From NCBI GenBank assembly GCA_037954665.1, contig JBBMOL010000037.1, positions 1,612,001 to 1,676,000 of the forward strand: a DNA stretch of 64,000 nt, written 5' to 3'. A model generated the notes under the pieces. It was not told where the DNA came from and did not search any database. It saw only the letters and a list, made by a program, of their open reading frames with translations. Source of the DNA: Laguncularia racemosa (Eukaryota > Streptophyta > Magnoliopsida > Myrtales > Combretaceae). The position numbers were made by a program, and so were the translations under genes. Of the stretch, positions 12,228 to 23,645 are shown one piece after another (positions within the stretch are counted from its first letter, which is position 1; each line of letters opens with the position of its first letter).

Positions 12228-13320
12228 TCGAAATTTTGCATTACTGTCATATTTATCTATTGATGACTAATGATTACTTGCTTAATCTAGCTTTATCTTG
12301 AGTGATTGTTGTTGAAATCTTATTTCGAATGTTTGAGATGATCCCAATATTTTTCAAGAAAGTTGTTTGAAAATTTTGAAATTCAATTTTTACTCTATTC
12401 GATATTCTTTTGTCATAGCTTGGAAAGAATGTTGAATATGTTGATCATCATCTAAATATATTGGCTTGTTGAGATTTGCATAATCTGCATAAACTCCTGA
12501 TGATGAATTCAAACTTGATAAGATATGGATAACCTCCAGCTTCCTAATGATATTGTGGAATAAAAAACAACTTTTAGTGATATCTTTCTCATTTGAATTT
12601 GAACTCTAGCTCACATATCCTCCAAGATATTTGAGATTAATTTTTTTTCAAAACCAAAATATCTTGCATTAAATTTATATCTTCAAAAATAAACATGATC
12701 CTTGTTGATAATTCGAAATAATCTTATAATGATCAAATGAAATAAATCCTCTAGATTCCAAAAATAATCACTTAATCCCCATGGATATTTATCTAACTAT
12801 AGTGGAACACATTGAATATATTACCCAAATATATTCAATAAATAGAGGGAATTCAAATTTAATAAATGTTGAAATTATATTAAAAGCAAATCTATTATGT
12901 TCTTTTCAATTCATATTAGTAGTACCCTCTAACCTACTCTCTAAGTTCCTATTCCTCCTTATTCACAGTACCTTCTGACTTATCCTTTGATTCATCAAAA
13001 CTTACTTAACTTTTCTTAATTTAACTTTCAATTTCCAACTTTTGATTCAATCATTATAATCATAAACATTCCTATACACTAATTAAACTTATTAGAATCA
13101 TTTAGCTCATTTTGTTATCATCAAAACACATAGAGAGAACCTAACAACTTCAATTTATGTTTTATCCTATATGTGCCCTCACCTTTACCCTATATTTAAA
13201 ACACTCCACATAGTGTATTAGTAACTAATGTAATTTTGTGTTGTAGGTGTCACAACTGAAAGTACGCCTTCAGTTATATTAAAGATTCAACTAGTAACAC
13301 ATACATGGAATATGCCTTCA
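12228..13320. other. AT-rich non-coding stretch, no gene seen
   Basis: Only short chance reading frames and no domain similarity. The right end (13255-13320) carries TACGCCTTCAG and ATGCCTTCAAT, related to the repeats at 10801 and 23045-23165. Gypsy copy 3 thus appears to have inserted into the remains of another repeat. Confidence 0.5.
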
Positions 13321-13325
13321 ATACA

Positions 13326-13905
13326 TATAAATACCTAAAAAAAATAAAATTATTTAATATTTATTATAAAATTGAGCTAAGGTCAAAAGTGGGATTCTTA
13401 TAAAATATTGGGGGGGGGGGGGGGGGGATGTGGTTGAGGAGGGAGGGATGTTAAAATGGTCATTTTGAGGACAGGATATATACATCCCAGTTTAACCTAG
13501 CACTCTTATTTTAAATGACAAGTAAAAAAACACTCTCTAGAGAACTCTAAGGCGATCTACTGAATTCCATAAGGGTCTAAATTGATTTAATTAGGTAAAG
13601 GTTTCACTAATCAAATTGTCATTTTGGATTAAAAAATTTAGAATTTAATCGATGGTTACGCTATGATCAATCAAAATTCAGATCAAGAAAAAGTGTGGAA
13701 TGAGCATAGAAGCAAGCGATTAAGGTTTCAATTCAAGGAATTAGACAAGTATACTAACCTACATAATTCATTAGAAATTACAATTTTTAGGACTCAATTA
13801 AGCTTAAGATCAAAGAAATTAGAACTAGGAACGAATTGAGAAAGAGGAAATAGGGTTCATGAAGAACAACATGGTATACAGTTAAGTACGTGCTCGTGTT
13901 ACTAT
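13326..13905 (+). repeat. Truncated 5' LTR of gypsy copy 3
   Basis: The first ~50 bases (TATAAATACC...TTTATTATAAA) match the start of the 3' LTR at 16559. GAGGAAATAGGG and AAGAACAACATGGTA near 13845 match 16628 onward. About 470 bases between these blocks are present here and in the copy 2 LTR (8600-9060) but missing from the 3' LTR, so the 3' LTR lost them. At about 13905 the LTR joins directly to RT coding sequence. Confidence 0.8.
13410..13427 (+). repeat. Poly(G) tract, 18 G
   Basis: Eighteen consecutive G inside the 5' LTR of gypsy copy 3, in AT-rich surroundings. Absent from the paired 3' LTR because that segment is deleted there. Length may be affected by sequencing or assembly. Confidence 0.9.
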
Positions 13906-16500
13906 CAAGAACAAGTATCCTCTTCCTAGGATAGATGACCTATTTGACCACCGTTAAGGAGCTCAGGTGTTTTCTAAGATTGATATGAGATTAGGATATA
14001 ACAAGCTAAGAATTAAGGAATGAGACATATAGAAGACAACTTTCAGGACTCGATATAGGCAGTTCAAATTCTTAGTGATGCCTTTCGAGTTGACTAATGC
14101 ACTTGCAACATTTATAGACCCGATGAACAAAGTATTTAAGAACTTTCTTGAAAAATTTGTAATAATTTTCATAGACAATTTCCTAATATACTCCAAGAGC
14201 AATGAGGAACATGAGGAGCACTTGAGATTGGTGTTAGAAAGGTTATATAAGAAGAGAAACTGTATGCTAAATTCAATAAATGTGAATTTTGGCTAGAGTA
14301 GGTGGTTTTCTTAAGTCATGTAGTTAACAAGAATGGAATATCTATAGACTTAGAAAAGGTGAGAGCTATAGTAGATTAGCACTAGCCAAAGCTAATAACA
14401 AATATAAGAAGCTTCCTGAGTTTGGTAAGCTACTATAGAAGGTTCATTGAGGGATTCTCTAAGATAGTGACTCCTCTCACCAAGTTAACAAAAAAAATGT
14501 GAAGTTTGAGTGGGATGATAGATGTGAAGCCAATTTCCAAACACTCAAGGTGAAGCTTGTGTTAGCACCAACTTTGGCATTACCTAAGTTTAGAGAACAA
14601 TTCACTATTTATAGTGATGCCTCAAGCCAAGGGTTAAGATGTGTATTAATGCAAGGTAGGCATGTCATAGCATATGCATCTCATCAACTGAAGCTATATG
14701 AGACGAACTACCTAACTTACGACTTGGAGTTGGCAGTAGTGGTACTAGCCTTAAAACTGTGGAGGCATTATTTGTATGGAGAGAGATGCAAGATTTTCAT
14801 TGATAATAGGAGCCTGATTTACATCTTCACATAGAAAGAGATGAACATAAGATAGAGGAGATGGTTGGAATTAATCAAGGACTATGACCTAGAAATCTAG
14901 TACCATCCAAAAAAGCCAATGTGATGGCAGATGCTCTTAGTAAAAAAAAAAAAGGTAATATTGCTACTCTCATCACTTCATTGCGAGAGTTATCAGATCA
15001 TGTATGTAAGTTGGAATTGAATATCTTGACTTAAGAAGTGGGAGCAATGATGGCACTTTATACATACAACTAACTTTAGTGAACGAAATCAAAACTGCCT
15101 AGATAAAGGATAAGGATATCAAAGAGATTAAGAATAGGATGGAGTAGGGAAAGGCTCTTGAATTCAATATGGACGCAAAGGGAATCTTAAGAGATGGAAC
15201 GAGATTATGTGTGCTAGGGGATGTGGAATTGAAGAAGGGAATAATGAAAGGGACACATTACTTAGCCTATACAATCCATTTTGAAAGCACCAAAATATTT
15301 AAGGATTTAAAGAGTCACTACTAGTGGAAAAACATGAAAAGGGAGATAGTTGAATATGTAGCCAAATGCATTACTTGCCAACAGATCAAGATTGAACATC
15401 AGAGACTAATTAGTGAATTACAACTTCTTCTAGTACCATACTAGAAATGGGAATACTTGACGATGGGTTTTGTTATGACCTTTCCAAATACTAAAGAGTA
15501 GCAAGATGTAGTTTAGGTAACAATAGATTGGCTAACTAAGTCTACCTACTTTTTACCTATCAAAGTGAGATATAAATTGGAGAAACTGACTCAGATATAT
15601 ATAGGAAATAGTAAGATTATATGGAGTGCTAGTAACCATAACCTTTAATAGAGATATAAAGTTTATAAGTAGATTTTGGAATAGCTTTTGTAAAGCTTTG
15701 GGCACAAAACTACAATTTAGCATTGCATTCTACCCTCAGATGGATGGGCAATCTGAGAGGACCATCCAGATTCTAGAAGATTTGCTCAAAGCCTGGATAT
15801 TAAATTTTGGAGGTAATTGGAATGAGCACATAACTTTAGTTGAGTTTGCCTATAACAAAAACTATTAAGCAACCATCTAAATGGCTCCTTATGAGGCTTT
15901 ATGTGGAAGAAGTTGCAGATCCCCATTAGACTAGGATGAAGTGAGAGAAAGACAAATGTTGATGTTAGAATTGGTTTAAGAGGCAATGGATAAGGTAAAA
16001 TTGATAAGGCAAAGAATACAAATAGTTCAATCCCGACAAAAGAGCTATGTAGATAAAAGATGACACCTCTTAGAATTCTAAGTAGGAGACAAGGTACTGT
16101 TAATAGTTTCTCTAACAAAAGGGTCGATTAGGTTTAGGTTAAGAGGGAAGCTAAACCTAAGATATGTAAGCCCATTTGAAATCTTGGAAAGAGTGGGAAC
16201 TATGGCTTATAGGTTGGCTTTCCCACCAAGTTTGGTTGGGGTATATGATGTATTATATGTATCAATGCTAAGAACATTTATACTAAACCCAAATTAGATA
16301 GTGGCTTTGGAGTCCCTAAATGTACAACTAAACTTGTCCTTTGTGGAAAGATTAGTCAAGATTGTGGATGTCAAGGAACAAGTGTTAAGATAAAGAGTGA
16401 TTCCCTAAGTTAAGGTATAATGGACAAATTAGACTGAACGGGAAGTAACATAGGAATTGGGAGATGAGATGAAGAAGAAATATCTAGAACTCTTCTAGAA
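13906..16500 (+). pseudogene. Gypsy copy 3 pol remnant: RT, RNase H, integrase, chromodomain-like tail
   Basis: Starts inside RT at TIKNKYPLPRIDDLF. RT continues with TTFRTRY and VMPFELTNALATFIDPMN (14075-14296). The YxDD site reads FIDNFLIYSKS, so the second aspartate is Asn. RNase H at 14499-14950: FTIYSDASSQGLRC, DLELAVVVLALKLWRHYLYG. Integrase zinc-binding ends at CITCQQIKIEHQR (about 15368). Core at 15626-15900: FISRFWNSFCKALGTKLQF, MDGQSERTIQILEDLLKA, GGNWNEHITLVEFAYNKN. The tail at 16080-16500 (GDKVLL, RLRGKLNLRY, AYRLAFPPSL) parallels copy 2. Stops and frameshifts throughout. Dead copy. Confidence 0.92.
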
Positions 16501-16531
16501 TTAAGTAACTTTTGAGAATGAAAGTTTTTAT

Positions 16532-16546
16532 AAGGGGGGGAGGGGG
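16532..16546 (+). other. Polypurine tract of gypsy copy 3
   Basis: AAGGGGGGGAGGGGG lies 13 bases before the 3' LTR start TGTAAATATCC, where a gypsy plus-strand primer is expected. Confidence 0.8.
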
Positions 16547-17821
16547 TAGGGTGGAGAATGTAAATATCCAAAAAATAAAAATCATTTAATATTTATTATA
16601 AATATTAGAATTTTGACTAATTGAAAAAGAGGAAATAGGGTTTGTGAAGAACAACATGGTACATGATCAAGTATACACTCATGTACTTGCTTGTGTAGAA
16701 ACACGTATTTTGTACACAAAGGTACATGGATGAATAACACACCCACGTACTTGGGCTTGTCGAAATATTAAAATCTATAGAAAGGTACACGGCCACTATA
16801 CATGACCATGTATCCAACCATGCCAAAGTACTTGGCCCCAAGCATGACCATGTACTTAAAGACACTTTGTTTCTTGATTTAATTTATATCTGGATGAGTT
16901 CACATGTAACCTAAAAACTTAGAATAACCCTAGGAATTCCAATAGAGTAGGAGAAGTAATTCGATAACAGTTAAGTGAACAGAAGTGAGAAATTAAATTA
17001 TTCCTAAACTAGTACTAAGAGTACACTCTTGATATTTTACAGATTTTGGTCTAGCTGATAATCCAAGACAACTTGCGCTTAAAACTATGATTCCAAGTAT
17101 GTGTAACTTTAATTGTTTCTTGTTCTTGTTAAGATAGTAGTAAATTGGATTAAGTTGGATGGATTGGTTTAAGTGCTTAAGTTGCTTGTTAAATGTGCTT
17201 AGCTCGGCTTAAGAGCCCGTAGTGGCAAATCCCTAAGGAGTACCCTAATGATCCTTGTGTGACATTGTTCTTAGTTAAGTCGTGCTTGAAAATGATTTGG
17301 GTTGATTAAGGTTTAAAGACTCATGGGTGTTGGGGCCTATAGTGGCTACTCCTAACATCAAGTTAAGGAGCATTTAAGTGTGTTTGACGGGGTCATGATT
17401 ACCCCATTGTTGTTATGTGGACTTAAGTAAAATAAGAACCTATTATATGATGTATAATGTCTACATAAATGTATGTAATTTAAGTTCTTGCTTGTTCATG
17501 CATATGTGTTTGCTAGTTATAAGTACTAGGTATTAACATACCCCTTAAGGACTTTTTTTTTTTTATATGCAAGTACAGAGGCAAACATTGCTCATGAAAA
17601 GGATTTAAGGTTAAATGTATAAGAGAGGGAGGATGAAGATTTCCATTATTATTATAGGGATTAAGCGAGGATTGATCAACTGAAACATAAGAATTGTATT
17701 GAGACTTATTATTAAATTTGAGAATTTGAAAGATAGAATAGTTAAACATTTTAAGTGATTTAAATTACTATGTTAAGATTGTTTTCTATAAAAGTTGAAA
17801 ATTTATACAGGATGTAATTGT

Positions 17822-18294
17822 TAACAACTTTTGAGAAACTTTGGTTGAATGCCCTTTTCATAATTCATGTTCAAGTATATATATACATCAAGAGAATATC
17901 TTTTCCAAGTAACTATATCTTACAAACTAGGAAAACAAATCTTCCTCTACCAAAATATAAAATACAAAATATACATGTCATATTCACAAAATAAATCACG
18001 AAACAAATATCTCAATATTCACTGCCGTATTACATGACCGTGCCTTCTAGCTGTGTATTAAGTTGTGTATGTTTCTGGTAGCTACCTGACACAATGCACG
18101 GCCGTGCCTTCTGTCCGTGTATCCGGCCGTGTATGTTTTTGGCAGTTACCTGACACAATACATGGCCGTGCCTTCTGACCGTATATCCGGCCGTTTATGT
18201 TTCTGGGAGCTATCTACCACAATACACGGTCGTGCCTTCTGATAGTGTATCCGGCCGTGTATGTTTCTGAGCTTTCGGACATTCTTGATTGATA
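17822..18294 (-). repeat. 3' LTR of copia element 1, with four 64-bp tandem units
   Basis: On the plus strand it starts TAACAACTTTTGAG and ends TCTTGATTGATA. Four tandem units with a period of exactly 64 bases occupy about 18025-18272 (GCCGTGCC-like landmarks at 18037, 18101, 18165, 18229). Each carries GC-rich palindromic cores (GGCCGTG, CCGGCCGTGTATG). Confidence 0.93.
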
Positions 18295-18301
18295 TCCTCC
18301 C

Positions 18302-21300
18302 TTAAATTGATGCTGACTGATCAAGAAGCATCAATTTGCCAATAAGAAACTGATGACGCTGCCGAGAAAGAGCCTTAGTAAATATATCAGCCGTTTGAAG
18401 ATCAGAAGAGATATGAGGAAGAGAAATAACATCATTATCATAAGCTTCTCGAATAGAATGACAATCCACTTCAATATGTTTCGTACGCTCATGAAAGATA
18501 GGATTAGCAGTAATCTGGACAGCACTAGTATTATCTACATAAAGAGAGGTAGACCCAAGTTGAGGAAAACCAACCTCAGCCAACAAACCTCGAAGCCAAA
18601 TGATCTCAGAATAAGCAGACGACATAGCACGATATTCGGACTCAGTAGAAGACTTAGACATGCGATCTTGTTTCTTACTCTTCCAAGAAATTAAAGAGTT
18701 ACCAAGAAACATACACCAGTAATAGATCGACGTATATCAGAACAACCAGCCCAATCAGCATCATTATAGGTTGTTAAGTGAATAAGAGACTCCGTAGAAA
18801 AGAACAAACCACGATGAGAAGTCCCTTTTAAATACCTAACAATACGGCGAACTGCTGCTAAATGAAGATGTGTAGGTGCCTGCGTAAATTGACTAACTTG
18901 TTGCACAGCAAATGAAATATCAAGACATGTAATAGTCAGATAATTGAGACTTCTAACAAGTTGTCGATATAGAGATGGATCAGATAGAAAGTCACCATCA
19001 TTTCGTTGATATTTAAAATTCACCTCCAAAGGAGTATCAACAGGACGACCCTCTTGGAGACCAGCTAAAGCAATAAGTTCCTTAGTATATTTATGTTGAA
19101 GAAGAAAAATACCAGTAGAAGAAGAGTAAACCTCAAGACCTAAGAAATAAGTTAACGATCCCAAATCCTTCAGATGAAAAGAACCTTGAAGACGCTCCTG
19201 TAACTAAGACATCAATTGAGTATCAGATCCTGTGATGACAATATCATCAACATAGACCAACAACAAAACAATTCCCTTGTCAGTCTTGCAAAGGAATAAT
19301 GAAGAATCATACTGAATTTGAATAAAAGAGAAGCTAAGAAGAGTATAATGAAACTTCTCAAACCAAGCCCGTGGAGCCTGTTTTAAACCGTATGGAGACC
19401 GTTTGAGCTTACAAACATCATGTGAGGGTGTAGAAAACAATCCTAGAGGAGGAGTCATATAGATATCTTCCTTGAGGTCCCCATGCAAAAATGCATTCTT
19501 AACATCCATCTATCGTAAGAACCATCCTTTAGATGCAGCAATTGATAGAACAAGCTGGACAGTTGTCATCTTAGCCACAGGTGCAAAGGTCTCTTCATAA
19601 TCAATTCCATATTCCTGTCGATTGCCAAGAGCTACCAACCTTGCCTTATATCTATCAAGAGAACCATTAGATCGGATCTTAAGAGAATAAACCCATTTAC
19701 AACCAATGGGTTTAACACCAGCAAGACATGAAACAATATCCCAAGTGTGATTGTCTTAAAGTGCTTGAAGTTCCTCTTGCATGGCTTTTATCCAGCAAGG
19801 CTGTTTAGCAGCCTGAGAATAAGAGGTAGGAATTGTAGTATTAGTTACAATTACAGAATAGCCATATCTATCTGGAGGACGAGTGCGCCGAGTTGATCAT
19901 CGAAGAATCATTGAAGCATTTTCAAGAGTAGGGTCGGGAAGGACAAGTCCAGGCTTGAACCGTTTATCAAAAGAAGAATCATCAAAGTGAGGAAGTACAA
20001 TGGTATCAGATGTCAAAAGATGTTGCTGAAAATAGTATTCATGTTCAAAGAAAATCACATCTCGAGAGATATGTCATCGACTATTAATTGAATCATAACA
20101 CACAAAACCTTTATGATTAGGACTGTAACCCACAAAGGCACATTGAACAGACTGGGCTGACAACTTATGACGTTCATGGGAAGGTAAATGAATGAAACAA
20201 ACACATCTGAAAGTACGTAACATATGATAATTAGGATGTTTACTAAACACTCGTTGATAGGGAAAATCAAACTTCAATTGTAAAGATGGTAAGCGATTAA
20301 TCAGATAAACTGCAGTAGATAAAGCTTTGGTCCAAAACTTAGCTGGAATAGAAGATTCTAACAACAATGTGCGCACCACATCTAACAAATGTCGATTTTT
20401 TCGTTCGGCAACTCTATTCTGCTGAGGTGTATAAGGACATGAACGTTGTGAAACAATACCCTTGTTATGAAGAAATGCTTGAAACTCATGAGAAATATAT
20501 TCATCACCATTATCAGACCATAAGATTTTAATACAAGTGGAAAACTGAGTTTCAATATATGTCACAAAGGTTTGAAACACAGTAAACACATCTGCTTTGG
20601 TATGCAAAAAATAAATCCATGTGAATCGACTGTAATCATCAATAAATGTCACAAAATATTTATACTGAGCATGTGAAATGATCGGTGTAATTCCCCAAAC
20701 ATCACTATGAATAATGTCAAAACATTTATTAGCATGACTACCCAAAACAGGAAAAGGCAATGTCTTACTTTTGCCTAGTTTACAAGGAGAACAATCAACT
20801 AATAAACTCTTATCTTTGGAACCAAGAACACCACTTTGCAACAAATGAGTCAAAACAACATTATTTGGATGACCTAAGCATCTATGCCAAATGGTAGCCT
20901 TATTTTCAACAACTGAAGAAGCTAATGACAAAGTTCGACGAACGGTAAATTGTAATGGAAATAACCTGCCCACTTTAGGCCCCTTCGCTATCACCTTCCC
21001 CAACACCTGATCCTGTACAGTACAACCATCACAAGAAAAGTGGACATCACAGTTATTATCCACCATTTGACCAATAGAAAGTAAGTTAGTAGATAATTTA
21101 GGAGAAACCAAGACATGTCGAAAGGATGAGCTAATATCACCAACTATCGTAATTGGAATATTATTTCCATCAGCAACCTGAATGTGTTGAGTACCAGTAT
21201 ATGGACGTTGATTATGCAATAAATCAGATGTGCCAGTCATATGATTTGTGGTGCCGAGATCAACAAACCAAGGAACAGAATTAGTAGTCTTACCTTTCCC

Positions 21301-22254
21301 TTGAAGACCAAGAGCAGAGAAGGTAGAGAGAATCATCTGTTGGACCATATCTGGTGTGAGAACAGATTGATTATTGCCAGCAATTGTGGATGTTGAACCA
21401 AGATTGTGAGAGTCGGATACCGCAGCATGAAGAGCTTGTGGCCTTCTATTTTGAGGCCTTGTAAGACACTCCTTAATAATATGTCCTTTTTGCTTGAAAT
21501 AGTTACTGAACTTCTTACTACAATGACGGGCAATATGACCAAATTCTTTGCAGCTGTAACACTGCATTGTTCCCTTCCCTCGGGTCTGAGCAGCATATGC
21601 AACATTAACTATTCCAGATGATCCACCAGTTGCACCAATAGCGGCTTGTGTCGCCAATCTTTGTTCCTCATGCAGCAATTCACCAAAACATACATCTAAA
21701 CAAGGAATTGGATCTTTATTCAGCAACCCAGCCCGAGCGGTTTCAAATTCAGGTCTGAGCCTCATCAAAAATTGATCACGACGACTCACTTCATGAACAG
21801 CCTAAAGACTAGCCAAATTCTCCTTTGACACCTTAGCATAGATAATACTAGAATATTCGCTCCATAAATTAAGAAAGCCAGAATAATATTGTTCAATTGA
21901 GAGATTACCTTGACTATAATTACTTATGTCAAGTTCCAATTGAAAACGTCTTGCAGTATTATCTTGATTGTAGACGCGCTTCAAGTATTCCCACATTTCT
22001 TTTGTTATGCTAAAGGATTGTAAATTGTTTACCATATGAACCTCAATAGATCCCAAAATCCAAGAAACATTCCAAGCATCCTTTGCCTCCCATTGACCAC
22101 GATCTTTTAACTCTGTAGGAGCTGGAGAAGACCCATCAATATGACCCTAAAGCTCCTTCCCTTTCAAAAACATCTTGAACTGAAATTCCCATGCTGCATA
22201 ATTCTTTCCCGTAAATCTAATAGCTAAGATTTCATGTGTTTTCTCAGAAGACAT
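18302..22254 (-). pseudogene. Copia element 1 gag-pol (interrupted)
   Basis: Gag starts at the ATG at 22254 (MSSEKTHEILAI). Its knuckle is CYSCKEFGHIARHC (about 21570), full CX2CX4HX4C. The protease motif reads WFVDLGTTNHMTG, with Leu where the catalytic triplet has Ser. Integrase has HRCLGHP...CSPCKLGK and the D-D-E residues in HSDVWG, SDNGDEY and RVAERKNRHLLD. RT shows NAFLHGDLKEDIYM, SPYGLKQAPRAWFEKF and LLVYVDDIVITGSD. RNase H ends with YVDNTSAVQITANPIFHERT and QTADIFTKALSRQ, stopping at 18302. About six stops break the frame (for example near 22149, 21802, 20073, 19743, 19511, 19205), several at former Gln codons. The best-preserved pol of the window, but not translatable as one protein. 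Confidence 0.93.
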
Positions 22255-22393
22255 TCTAAACAGAATTGTCATTCACAACTTGATTATCAAGAAAATTGTT
22301 GATTGGGATTAATCAACCTAAAGCCAAAGAAAACCAAGAACAAACCAGCAACTAAAAGAAAAACTATGGATTCAACACAATACTCAGTTGTGT

Positions 22394-22406
22394 GGCTCCG
22401 ATACCA
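22394..22406 (-). other. Primer binding site of copia element 1
   Basis: On the minus strand TGGTATCGGAGCC directly follows the 5' LTR end (...TTGTTA). It matches the initiator tRNA-Met primer site of plant copia elements with one change. Confidence 0.9.
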
Positions 22407-22879
22407 TAACAACTTTTGAGAAACTTTGGCTAAATGCCCTTTTCATAATTCATGTTCAAGTATATATATACATCAGGAGAATATCTTTTCCAAGCAACTA
22501 TATCTTACAAACTAGGAAAACAAATCTTCCTCTACCAAAATATAAAATACAAAATATACATGTCGTATTTACAAAATAAATCATGAAACAAATATCTCAA
22601 TATTCATGGTCGTGTTACACGACCGTGCCTTCTAGCCATGTATCAGGCTGTGTATGCTTCTGGTAGCTATCTGACACAATACACGGCCATGCCTTCTGTC
22701 CGTGTATCCGATCGTATATGTTTCTGGGAGCTACCTGACACAATACACGGCTATGCCTTCTGACCGTGTATCCGGCAGTGTATATTTCTGGGAGTTATCT
22801 AACACAATACACAGTCGTGCCTTCTGACCGTATATCTGGCCATGTATGTTTCTGAGCTTCCAGACATTCTTGATTGATA
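22407..22879 (-). repeat. 5' LTR of copia element 1, with four 64-bp tandem units
   Basis: Same length and borders as the partner LTR at 17822. The 64-bp units are in register (landmarks 22622, 22686, 22750, 22814). Several CGGCCG cores read CGGCCA, CGGCTA or CAGTCG, consistent with C to T decay at CpG. Confidence 0.93.
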
Positions 22880-23274
22880 CTTGTATCATGCTAGAAGTAT
22901 TGGATTATATGATTGTGGTTTATAGGAATTACAAGATTAAATGATATCAAAGAAGAGTTAAGAGCCTTAACGTGTCCTTGTCTAGTAAGGACACATGGTA
23001 AGGAGTAATGCCTTGGGTTTTGGGGTGCTACAATACACTTGTACTAAAGGCACATATATAGCATACGCTTTCAGTGTTGTGTATTGAAGGCCCATTCCGT
23101 ATACATGCCTTTAGCTAAATCTCTTATGGAAATGCAAAGGCACATTTAATGTATTTGCCTTCCCTACCCTATTTATATAATAACTTTTTGACAAAGCCTT
23201 TTTAATTAAAAAGAGCTATAAATAGTTAAAAAAAATATACTCAACTCAATACATTACACTAATCAAATGCAATA

Positions 23275-23645
23275 GTTGAAATGTTCCAATGCAAGCTGCA
23301 ATATCCTTCTTAGAAGGCACTTTAGGAATGAACTACAACTATAAAAAAAAAAAAAAAACTCTTGAAAATATAATTTTGATTAGTGAATGGCATTAGCAAA
23401 ACATATAACCATTATTGAAAGATTTCAATTGATATAAGAATTAGAGTAAAACTATTCAGCAGTCAATAATTAGTAAGGGCATTTGTTGTGTCTTTGCATT
23501 ATTTATCTTCTAAAAGTTAGTAGTAATATGTTTCTCACAATGAATTGTCTCTTGATCCTTCTTGACAATTTCAATAAAAAAACAATTAAAAGAAAAAGAG
23601 GTGCACTTGTGACATCCCACTAAAACTAGTTCACATTTAATTTTT
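23275..23645 (-). pseudogene. CNGC19/20-like pseudogene fragment, part 2 (intron sequence)
   Basis: Aligns with 45990-46375, intron sequence just upstream of the CNGC exon at 45809-45938. Shared runs include TTCAATTGATATAAGAATTA, AATAATTAGTAA, TTTGCATTATTTATCTTC and CTTGTGACATCCCA. It continues the alignment of 10341-10800, so the two parts were contiguous before about 12.5 kb inserted. It contains no exon. Beyond 23645 the similarity to the CNGC intron stops. Confidence 0.85.

Larger units (their letters stand above)
17822..22879 (-). mobile_element. Ty1/copia element 1 (5,058 bp), nested in a gypsy LTR
   Basis: Two LTRs of identical length (473 bp; 17822-18294 and 22407-22879) flank gag-pol on the minus strand. 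Flanking pentamers are ATTGT (17817-17821) and CTTGT (22880-22884), a 5-bp target duplication with one change. On the minus strand the primer site TGGTATCGGAGCC adjoins the 5' LTR and a purine tract (TTTAAGGGAGGA) adjoins the 3' LTR. The LTRs differ at many sites, mostly C/T and A/G transitions, so the insertion is not recent but is younger than its gypsy host. Confidence 0.95.
13326..23032 (+). mobile_element. Ty3/gypsy element copy 3, internally deleted, split by a nested copia
   Basis: Flanked by a perfect 5-bp target duplication ATACA (13321-13325 and 23033-23037). The 5' LTR starts TATAAATACC and the 3' LTR ends GTGCTACA. Order: partial 5' LTR (13326-13905), pol starting inside RT (13906), polypurine tract (16532-16546), 3' LTR (16559-23032) interrupted by a copia element at 17822-22879. 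Gag, protease, primer site and the first part of RT are deleted, the break joining LTR directly to RT. Without the nested copia and its target duplication the element is about 4.6 kb. Confidence 0.9.
16559..23032 (+). repeat. 3' LTR of gypsy copy 3, split by copia element 1
   Basis: Two segments, 16559-17821 and 22885-23032, form one LTR of about 1.4 kb once the nested copia and one target duplication are removed. It starts TGTAAATATCC and ends TTTTGGGGTGCTACA, like the copy 2 LTR end at 10340. The stretch 16640-16860 holds several TACATGG/CATGT and TACACGG words homologous to 9140-9340. Confidence 0.85.

Noticed and set aside
12781..12978. 65-codon open frame in AT-rich DNA
   Set aside because: Low-complexity Ile/Leu-rich product, no family resemblance, no neighbours of related function.
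18353..18694. 113-codon plus-strand frame
   Set aside because: Antisense shadow of the copia element 1 RNase H region, which has clear motifs on the minus strand.
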